DNA of 64,000 nt from Maratus speciosus (taxonomy: Eukaryota; Arthropoda; Arachnida; Araneae; Salticidae): the NCBI GenBank assembly GCA_963932465.1, contig OZ010791.1, forward strand, positions 318,180,283-318,244,282, in the 5' to 3' direction. Within the stretch, counting starts at the first letter, position 1, and every line of letters begins with the position of its first letter. Both the position numbers and the translations under genes were made by a program. Shown piece after piece: positions 54,992 to 64,000 of the stretch. Below the pieces are notes generated by a model. That model saw nothing but the letters and a program-made list of their open reading frames with translations, was not told the origin of the DNA and did no database searches.

Positions 54992-57662
54992 CAGTAAAAC
55001 CTCCAAATAACGGACACACCGGGAGCGCGAAAACTGTCTGCTATTCGGAGGTGTCTGCTTTGGGAAAAACCTCAGATTTAAAAGTTGCCAAGAAATGCTC
55101 AATGTTTCATTAATTGACTTTTATATGTCCTAAAACCTCTATTATATGATTAAAAATAAATTAAAATTATTTTTTAGCAATAAAACTGAAATAAAATTGT
55201 TCATACCTTTATCTAATATTTATTACATTCTTACGAAAAAAATCTGTTACAAAAGTTTACTTTTGCTTGCGATTACGTGTGATTTGTTTTCGATGTGAAG
55301 TTTTAACTATGTCAGTAGTTTTAATCCTTCCGAATCATCTGTTTGACAAAAAAGTGTGTAACTGCTGACTGTATTTTGACGCTTCATGGAAATTCTCGAT
55401 ATTACAAGGAAGCATCTCCATTTTCAGTGTCTGTTTCATCATCACTAATAGAGTCAGCCTTTGTCGAAATTCCTGAAATTCTGAAGGAATATAATCGCAT
55501 ACATCGATTGTTCTTCAATAGGTAACTCATTATCAATATCAATGAAATTTTCGGCAATTTTTCCACTCCTAATACATTTCATTAATTCACTTATTTCGCT
55601 TAATTCGTCATTCGAGTAGGGAATGTGTGTTTCATTTTCTTTTAATATAAAGCCTACTTTTCTGAAAGATCGTCGTATGCTTTCCGGTTTTATGTTTTTT
55701 TACTGCTGAGTAAATCCCAATTGTAGCATCGAATGCATAAACTAATTAGAATCTAACTTAGAAAGAATGTGGCGTAACAAAAGCTTTCGGTACCAGGCTT
55801 TAAAATTGTATATTACGCCTTGATCAAATATCTGGCATACTGAATTTGTATTTGGGGGAAAACACACAATTTTAATATTATCGAATTTCAAAAATTTCGG
55901 ATGAAAACTTCCATTGTCCAAAAATAAGATAACATTTCTTTGTGGGTGTTTTTTGCCCTTTTATTAAAGGAAATTAACCATTCGATCTTTAAAGTGGTCA
56001 TCCACGCTTTCTTGTTCGCTCTCCACACAATACCAAATTTATTAAATTGAATGATCTTTGGAAAACGCCTGGGTTTCAGAGATTTTCCAATAATAAGAGG
56101 GATTTCAAATTCTCCTAACACATTGCAACATAATAAAATAGTGTAGCTCTTTTGACATTTTACCGCTGATACTGTCATCCTTTTTTAAAACACAAAGAAA
56201 CAATTGCGAAAAAATTTCGGTTTCAACGGCATTAAAATTTTTTCTCTCCTCGTAACCTTCAGAAATTGATTTTAGTCGTTCATACCAATCCTCCAATTCT
56301 TTAAGATCTATAGATTTTGCTTCTCTACATATTGTTTTGAAAGAGATATTGCGCCGAGATCGGAACTTTTCCAGCCACCCACTGGAAGCCTTAAAATCGT
56401 ATAATCTGAGTTCTTTAGCGACTTCTAAAGCCTTTTCCTTAATGAAAATCCCACTGATAGGAATGTGTTTTGAACGCACTGATGAAAACAAATTCAGAAT
56501 TATAGAATCAACTTCAATGGAATTAGTCTTCCTCAATTTCACATTTTTGGTGTTCTTGTTAGAGCTAGTAATCCACAAAATTTCTTATTTATTTCGTAAA
56601 ATCTCTCCCACCTGTGTTTTACCCATTTGAAAAAGTTCAGCAAGTATCCATAAACTCAATTTCTATTTCTCAGATACACTTACAATTTCAAATTTTTCTT
56701 TTAAAGTTAATAGCTTTCTTTTTGAGGCCACTCTCGGAATATTAATCACAAACAAGATTCAAACAGTAATCGACATTGCGAAATGGTTTTTCCTGCTCTC
56801 GTCGCATTCTTGGTGCCTTTAATTCTCGCTAACAAAATATTAGTAAGCAATTTTCCAATAAAAAAATAAAATAGAGTAACTCTTTTCTTTGTTTTATAAA
56901 AGAGTAAAAATAGATAAATAAAATCGTATGTTAGGTTTCAGGGATTATTTTTCTTTTGCTCAGATTATATGATGCCATGTGACGTCTCTGATTTCTCTCT
57001 TCTATGTTATGCAATGATGCAATCCAGTTAATTATTTTTTAAATTTTACGAACGAGCCCAACTAAAATGATTTTGTTGTTTTTCTTTATTTCTTGACACT
57101 GTATAAAATTATCCGAAAAAATGTTCGAGCTTGGGTATAATGAAACAAAAATACCAGTCCGCGTATTATCTATCTTGAAGTTTCAACTGAAGTTTTATCC
57201 ATCCTGAAGTTCCAATTGTAAACAAAGTTACCTTACGCGCATTTAAAACGAAAGAGAAAATGATGTATGTATTATGGACTTCTGCGGATCAAGAAATTTG
57301 TCCTTCTAGACATTAATCAGCAGAAAATTATAAATCTTTCAAGGAGGGACGTATTCTTTCTCAGACGTACGTTGGAGGGGAGATTTTCCCCAGTCTATCC
57401 CCTACATTTATCTGTGATCACGAAATTTGTGACACATTGCCCTGATAAATTTAGAGGCTTTTTACTTTTTTTCCATTTTTTTTTCCTCGTAACAATATAA
57501 TTTTTCATTCTTTATCGACAAAATTACTGTCCGCTATTCGGAATGTCCGTTATTCAGAGGTTAAACATAGAAAAAATTAGGTTTTGGAAGAGGGGATTGG
57601 AAAACTGTCCGCTAAATAGAAGTGTCCGCTATTTTGTAGAGTCCGTTATAGAGGTTTTGCTG
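54992..57662 (-). mobile_element. Full-length pogo/Tigger-type DNA transposon, decayed
   Basis: The left end CAGTAAAACCTCCAAATAAC follows TA (54990-54991). The right end, read inverted, CAGCAAAACCTCTATAACGG, closes at 57662 before TA (57663-57664). The 2.67-kb length is normal for Tigger-like elements. GTCCGC motifs sit just inside both ends. The transposase lies on the minus strand in the middle. The miniature copies at 15.2-15.5 kb and the solo end at 32.8 kb share the ends. Confidence 0.93.
55330..56760 (-). pseudogene. Pogo/Tigger transposase pseudogene (CENP-B-type DNA binding plus DDE)
   Basis: In the family this protein binds the element ends and performs cut-and-paste at TA. Segments in order on the minus strand: an N-terminal helix-turn-helix, KRKLLTLKEKFEIVSVSEK (about 56728) then KLSLWILAELFQMGKTQVGE, with two stops. 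Next comes a CENP-B second DNA-binding domain, KALEVAKELRLYDFKASSGW and LEKFRSRRNISF (56440-56330). Then the catalytic region: EGYEERKNFNAVETEIF (about 56240), CCNVLGEFEIPLIIGKSLKP, ANKKAWMTTLKIEW (about 56030) and, after a frameshift, the LFLDNGSFHP second aspartate (about 55910). An acidic C-terminal tail with DIDNELPIEEQSM follows (about 55530). The first catalytic aspartate, normally in NADET, is valine (NAVET). The copy is inactive. Confidence 0.9.
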
Positions 57663-57664
57663 TA

Positions 57665-58900
57665 TTTGGTAATTTTTTCTTTATTTTCCACTGTATCCAG
57701 ATTAAGTATGATTTTTGGAATTTTTGGGGGAAATTTTTGGGAAAAAATTCAAAATTTTTTACCAGCCAAAGTTGTTTTCCCCTTTTTAAAAAATCTTTAA
57801 TTCGAAACAGTTCAGAAATTATTTTGCTGAGAGAACATATAATAAAGAGCACTGCACTTGTAAATATCTTTTGCGATTTTTTGGCATAAACTTGAAGCGT
57901 TACAATGCTAATGTTAACTTACAAAAGTTTCTTTTATTACAGTCTTAGAACAATAAATTCCTAATCAAAAATATATTATGAGTTCTTCCGATATCCATCC
58001 CTAGAAACCTAATTAAGAATGATGGATATTCAGCGCAAAATTTGTTTTAACTCCCTGACCGCCGAGCTAAAGGGCAAAATTGTAATGTTGCTTTTTTAGT
58101 ATTTGATTTTTTATTAAAAAAAAAAAAAAAAAAAGATGATTTTTCCAACATGATTTAAGTAAATTTAATTACGTATAGTAAAATAAGCCTTGATAATATT
58201 AATCATAACTTAATATTTTAATACTGAATTATATTTGTAGAATTACAATATTTTAAATAATGCTTCTATTGAACTAAAACCTACAGCATATTGAACGGAT
58301 ATATCCATAAAAAAATTTGGTGTTTCAAATGTCTGAGAAGTGTCTCAGATATGTAAAAAATCAAACAATGTACAACACAGTGCTGGGAGATTTATTGATT
58401 TAAAATACTGTTTGCGGTATTATTTTACTTGTAGCAAAACGGATATATTCTATTAATGTTTACTGCAGAATGTGAGGCTGAATTAGTCTGTGAAAAGATT
58501 ATATATAGCCTAATTAAAATTATATCATTATCATCTTTAAACCAAATACAATATTATTATCTTTAAACGAATAGTTTTTATAGTACTCTTTTAATGTTAG
58601 ATTGTGTTTCAGATGAACGAAATAAATACACGTTATTAATAGAACTGTTAATTAAAATGCCTGTTCTCTGATTGCGGATAGAACTCCAATACTTTACTGC
58701 TGAATATTGCGTTGACATTCACTGTTTCTATACATAAAATACTTTTTTAATGTTAAAAAATATTTAAAATGTCTTTCTCTCACATATAGTAATGGTGCTC
58801 AAAAACTAGTTTAGCAAGCATACGTTTGTAATAAACGTATTGATTAGGCTACCGTTTACACTGGACAATTTTTCGTTACTGGGTGATTTTAGTAGTATGC
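57665..58900. other. A+T-rich sequence, nothing recognised
   Basis: A poly(A) run lies at about 58117-58134. There is no open frame of interest, and no terminal repeats were seen. Confidence 0.5.
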
Positions 58901-60668
58901 AGGGTGTTATATGTTATCTATTGAAGACCTTTAATTTCTCAACCGTTGGACGTTGACATATAGTACCAATGACAAAAACGTTTCAAATGAGGTAAATATT
59001 CATGTTGTGGTATTATTTAAATCAAAAAATCAATTTTATAAAAATTACGAAACCTAACTTTTTATACGGTCCCCCAGGCCCTATAGTTATATTTATTGAA
59101 ATTTACACATATCATAACACATATAACACAAAAAGTTTGACGTATGTATTACAAAAATTGACACAGTTATTAAATTTCTAAGATTGAGATTTTTTGCACA
59201 TGCCTTTCATCGAGGATCAGTTAAAAGACAAACTCGAAATCAAAATCAGGGTGCTATGTCCTTTTTTGCGGCCAAACCACCTTAGCCGGTATCGCCAAAT
59301 CAGGGTATCACCAAAGAGGCTTTTTTCATCTAAAAATTTGAGCTGAGTTTTAAGGGTCGTATAGAAAGCGAAGAATGACATATTGAAATTAAACAGAAAA
59401 ATAAATATCAATTTATTATAATATCAGAAAACGGTCTAGTATAAAAAAATGAATACATAAAACGCCGGAATCTACTGGACACGTTAGAGCATAGCAGGTG
59501 TGCGAACTGTGCGACAATCAAAAGGATGATACGACCTGGAAATCTCCACATCGCCCGGACAGTATGACACGTGTGGTGCGGTATATGGGGATCCTAGATT
59601 GTTAGACTCATCTTGTACGATGGGACTAACGGGCGATCGTTACCTGCATCTGCTAAAATCACGGATGACTGGTATGAAGAGCTGCCACTCCGACATGCAT
59701 GCCGGATGTGGTTTCAAGATGATGGGGCGCTCTCCTCATAAAACATCAACCGTCTGGGCGCATCTGGCCACCCGGTTCGGTCAACAGATCCTTGGATATA
59801 GTGGTCCGGTAGAGTTGCCACCGCGTTTACCTGACTTAATTCTCATGAACTTCTACCTCTGGGATTACATCAAGGCATAAGTCTATGTGACTGATACAAC
59901 TTCTATGGTTTATCTGAAGAAGAGCATCATCTTTGATTGTCGCACAATTTGCACACCTGCTATGCTCTAACGTGTCCAGGACTCAGTGTTGTCAAACATT
60001 CAATTGTGCATTGCCACTAATGGAGAACATTTTGAGCAGTATCCCTAATAGTTTACGGCGTTTTATGTATTCGTTTTTTATAGTAGACCGTTTTCTGATA
60101 TTATAATAAATTGATATTTATTTTTCTGTTTAATTTCAATATTTCATTCGTCGCTTTCTATAAGACCCCTAAACATCAGCTTAATTTTTTAGATGAAATA
60201 ACCCTCTTTGGTGATACCCCGATTTGGCAATACCAGCTTAAGGTGGTTTTGCCGTAAAAAGGACATAGAACCCTGATTTTGATCTCGAATTATTTGAATT
60301 CGTTTTTTAACTGACCCCTCAATCAAAGACAATATCATTAAAACTGAAATCAAACAAAAATCAAATCAACAAAAGATTGTGTAACAATCTCAAACTTTGA
60401 AATATGTGAATTATTGTAGTACAGATGTCAAACATTTTGTGTTATATGTGTTATGATATGTGTAAACTTTTAGTAAATATAACTATAGGGACTGGGGGAT
60501 CGTATAAAAAGTTAGATTTCGTAATTTTTATAAAATTGATTTTTTACTTTAAATAATGCCACAGCATGAATATTTAATTCATTTGAAACGTTTCTGCAGT
60601 TGGAACTATATGTCTACGACCAACGATTGAGAAATTAAATGTCGGCGATAAATAACATATTGCACCCT
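58901..60668. mobile_element. 1.77-kb foldback element with 0.6-0.7-kb inverted arms
   Basis: The left arm 58901-59523 and right arm 59932-60668 are inverted copies. Matching landmarks include AGGGTGTTATATGTTATCTA with TAAATAACATATTGCACCCT at the tips, TTTTTATACGGTCCCC with GGGGGATCGTATAAAAA, ATATCATAACACATATAACA with its inverse, and CTGGACACGTTAGAGCATAG with its inverse at the inner edge. The loop (about 59524-59931) and inner right arm carry the end of a mariner-type transposase. An 80-bp stretch at about 59985-60050 is missing from the left arm. AGGGTG tips resemble mariner-like ends. A TA duplication is possible but blurred. Confidence 0.85.
59540..60050 (+). pseudogene. C-terminal part of a mariner-type DDE transposase, broken
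   Basis: In the loop of the foldback element, one frame reads ELPLRHACRMWFQDDGA (about 59679-59733), the second catalytic region. After a frameshift it continues at 59740-59880 with ATRFGQQILGYSGPVELPPR, LPDLILMNFYLWDYIKA and a stop. The end of the protein is traceable to about 60045 (QLCIATNGEHFEQY). In relatives the third catalytic residue is an aspartate in a PLDFFLWGY-type motif, and here it is asparagine (LMNFYLWDY). The N-terminal DNA-binding domain and first aspartate are absent. The left arm contains an inverted copy of the last part of this coding region. Confidence 0.75.
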
Positions 60669-63600
60669 CTATTTGTTGCCAAACAACTCCATGAGAAATT
60701 ACATAAATGAAGAAATTTTCATTTATAAAAACCGAATTGTTGAAAATATTCGAGATCACATGACTGCTGATGTAATACGGTTTTCATGGAAAATCTAGAT
60801 TAAAAATTGCAGTATTCTGCAATTAAAGAGTTAGTGAAATGTTCTTCCTTGCCATTAGAGGTTTAAGCAATGTGTTTCATTCTTAATAAATTTTAGCATG
60901 TTATAAGTTTTGTGATAGTAAATTTAGTTCCACAGTTATTTTTTTTTTTCATTTGCCTATTGATATATTCCTTTTATGCAATTTTCGATTTAAATCCTGA
61001 TCGCCATGATTGCACAAAACATATTCTTTGACGAAAAACCAAATTATATTTTCACAAATTTCTATAACATGAGAAAAAGTATTTTAAAAATTACACTCCT
61101 AATAATTATATACTTTAGTGGTATTATTAAAAAATTTGTAAATTTCAATATCTCTATGTAAAGTATGATTATATTCCTTTTTATAAGAATGTAATATATT
61201 TCGGAAGAAAATCCATGTACAACCTCCTTTCAGTATGAGATAGTATTTGTCGTGCAATAAAAAATAAGGTCATGGTGTTTTTCAACGCATTCTTCGAAAT
61301 GTAAGTATGTCATTGATATCTAATAGTTCGTTATTTCAGAATCTCCATGTATTACCCTGTATGGGCGGCAATTGTTTAGTGTGCATTTGAATAACAATAT
61401 TCTATTTCAAACAGAGATGTTTTTTGTTTGTTTTTGAATATTTTAGAGCATGTTTTTTGATTAAAAAATGTGTATGTAGAGTTTTAAACTTTTTTTACAA
61501 GGGCATGATAACATATTTCCAATGCATTATGATCTTCAAGAGGTTACCTTTCTGCAGATTTTAATGATATTAAAGTATTATAAAACGATTAAAATCGATA
61601 TTTGTGTTTCCTAAAATGAGTTCTGTATGAAAGTGTACATAAAACTTTTATACTTATTTTACAGAGGTGCGCACATTTATTCGGTTAAATTACGTAGTGT
61701 TGTTGGTATTTATTATAAGTAGTTTTTAATGACTTTATATAATTTTAACTCATGAATATTTATACTTGATTATAAAACACCGAATCAAGTTATTATTAAA
61801 GATAATTTGACACAATCGTAGAAATATTAATTTATATTAATTTTGGGTGGCTTATACGAAATTAATATAAAAATGTGTATTTGATTTGTTTGAGTTAGCT
61901 ATTAGTATGTTAATGTATTATCACGTAAAAGACTTAAACAGTACGGAAAAACACAATCACATACGTTGTTATTTTTTATTCGAATGTTTTTCGCGATATT
62001 AAATTTTTTTAAATACGTATCGTAATACGCTATCGTAAATTTTTCACCTTTCTCTCATTGTGTAATATTGTTTAATGTATCTATGCACACATTAACGCAT
62101 AACCAGTATAATAATATCTTAATACTAATTAATAATAACTGTTATCGCTTTTAGTGAAGAAACCAAATATATTATTAGTGACTTTAGCGGCGGAAATTAG
62201 TGTCAAATATATATTTAGTAAATGAAAAAAAAAAAAAAAACGATAGGATAAAAAGTGCACAAAGAGGGAGAGTGTTACAAATTACATGGGATGATATTAC
62301 ACGAGTGTCCGTTGAAGTAAGGTAATTGCTCGGAAATTTCTGGTTTTCTGGCATAAAAAAACCATTGCTTGCGATATGAAAGATTTATGTTATGCTTTGG
62401 ATTCTCTGAAGTTCTGAATAATTTTGAGGGGTAAAAATTATTGTTAAATAATGGTTGCAAGTTTCTGCTTAGTGTAACTTTTTTTAATGTAACATTTTTT
62501 TTCATATTTTTAAAACAAATGCTGTAAGTGTTCTGTCTATGGATTGTTTGACAATATTGACGAAAATTATAAATGATTTTCTTATATAATTATATAATAA
62601 TCCCTAACTGAGTGATAATAAAGTACTTACAATTATACATTGTAAAAAAACTATATACAAATTCCTTCTGGGTAGATTAAATTTTTTTTCTATTACTTTC
62701 ATGTAGCCATATTTTTTAAAAATATTAAAAATTAAAAAAATAAATTAGCTAGCTCACGCTTTCTACCTTGTGTAAAAAAGTTAATGTTAATTTATCATTA
62801 AGGGCTTTAGTGCCCACGCAAAATTAATGTATTTTAACGGAAATTTTCTTTTTCCAAAATCATAAAGTGCAGTCATGAAATAATGACTGATTTTCAAGAT
62901 ACGCACTGAATGCTTATACAGGAGTATTAAAAAAACCCCACAAAATAACGTTTAAACATTTTTACACCGTAAACTATTTTATTTGTTATTTAAAAGTATT
63001 AAATTAGACAACAGTATTTCGCTATGACTTTTTTCTAAGAAAATATTTGTGTACTTCAAACTTCTAGAGAAACCGTCTCTATTGCACAATCAGCTCTAAA
63101 CGCTGATGTAACGTAAATATCTCTCAAACTAAGTCTTTTTTTACAGATATTTTAATGAATAAACTGCGCATAAAATCTTCATACTATAACGCTATTGTAC
63201 GCCACATATTAAATGCACCACGAACAACACCATATTCATACTAAACGCTTCATACAAATAGTTTTTAAAAAGATGAAACAAGTGTTTTGTATGATTAAGA
63301 CTTGAATATTAACTATTTTATGTGTCCTACTATTATAACGAAATGATTTTATAAGTATTTTATTTTAATTACGAAATGGAAATATTCACAGAAAATACAC
63401 TTCATTCAGCTATCGATTATGAAGTAGCTCTAAAAAGGAATAAATATATTTTCACAACACATAATCGTTAATATGCCCGATAAAGATAATAAAATATATA
63501 TTCATATCCGCAAGAAACCATTTTGGCAGCTTTCCCATCTTAAATGATATCAACTTCCCAAATGCATTTATTTATGTGACATTTCACATCTGCACATATT

Positions 63601-64000
63601 TATGTAACATGATCTGGAAATCCATTCGTTAAATATTTCATTGGACATCTCATCCATTACAAAAACATCAGGAATGTAATCACATGACTAAATACCCAAA
63701 ATATCATCGTCTTACTTTGCGCAATTTCCATAAACGATTTAGATTGGAGATATTGCTTTTAAACATGCTGGTGTAATGTCCGGATGTACGTTTCGTATGC
63801 ATTATAAACTTTTTTTTTCTTCAAACAGTGATCGTCGAAATTTCGCAAGATATAAAGACTGGAGGTAAATTGCAAAATCAATAGGACTTTCAAAGAAGAT
63901 CATTATTAAAAAAAAAGGCTCCAAGTTTTTATTTTAAAAGGTTGGTATAAAATTTGTTTACAGAATATCCATTAATATATTGCACATTTTTCTAAATATA
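60669..64000. other. A+T-rich sequence to window end, nothing recognised
   Basis: The stretch contains a poly(A) run at 62226-62241 and scattered short TA runs. The minus-strand frame at 62275-62505 has no domain. No element ends, RNA genes or promoters could be supported in these 3.3 kb. Confidence 0.5.

Noticed and set aside
1..64000. A coordinated new multi-gene system in this window
   Set aside because: No intact open reading frames of ordinary gene length exist. All recognised coding regions are broken mobile-element proteins, so there is no evidence for a working gene cluster here.

Overview
The window is eukaryotic nuclear DNA, strongly A+T-rich (roughly 70% by eye), with long homopolymer runs, microsatellites and almost no long open reading frames. 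I found no convincing intact host gene, no operon-like arrangement and no CRISPR array. What can be recognised is a dense layer of decayed transposable elements. The element types (Tc1/mariner, pogo/Tigger, hAT-like ends, a Penelope-like element, tRNA-derived SINEs and many inverted-repeat elements) suggest an arthropod. An arachnid such as a spider is my best guess, but it rests on family resemblance only. The window is best read as intergenic sequence, or the inside of a very large intron.

Layout, first half. 1-0.9 kb: a hAT-like end and a 260-bp inverted-repeat element. 0.9-11.7 kb: A+T-rich sequence with two CpG-rich pockets and one unassigned cysteine-rich stretch. 11.7-15.5 kb: three tandem-repeat blocks, a perfect hairpin and a head-to-tail pair of pogo-type miniature elements. 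17.0-18.5 kb: a Tc1-type element with a broken transposase. 19.4-19.9 kb: a SINE abutting a 210-bp foldback element. 22.1-25.3 kb: a mariner-like foldback element followed by a Penelope-like element (reverse transcriptase plus GIY-YIG endonuclease) whose left side is an inverted partial copy of its own right end; that inverted copy is itself split by a SINE with an 11-bp target-site duplication. 26.5-30.4 kb: a 3.9-kb region bounded by about 120-bp inverted repeats and holding a tandem repeat interrupted by a minisatellite.

Layout, second half. 30.9-39.1 kb: a duplicated 103-bp repeat, two TA-flanked inverted-repeat elements (31.1-32.6 and 37.5-39.1 kb), a tRNA-like sequence enclosed by a perfect 27-bp inverted repeat (33.28-33.51 kb) and a Tc1-type element with DD36E spacing (35.1-36.3 kb). 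40.6-44.0 kb: a TTAA-type inverted-repeat element, a solo mariner-like end in a TA microsatellite and a third SINE. 46.1-48.1 kb: a nested duplication around a minisatellite related to the one at 28 kb. 53.8-57.7 kb: a pseudogene of a multi-copy uncharacterised family, then a complete but dead pogo element. 58.9-60.7 kb: a large foldback element with transposase remains in its loop. 60.7-64.0 kb: featureless A+T-rich sequence.

No genes work together as a pathway here. The relationships are between elements: pogo-type ends occur at 15.2, 32.8 and 55.0-57.7 kb, one SINE family occurs three times, and one minisatellite family occurs at three loci in both orientations. Every recognised coding region carries stops, frameshifts or lost catalytic residues, so any mobility would have to be supplied from elsewhere in the genome. 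Boundaries and percentages were read by eye and should be treated as approximate unless a terminal repeat fixes them.
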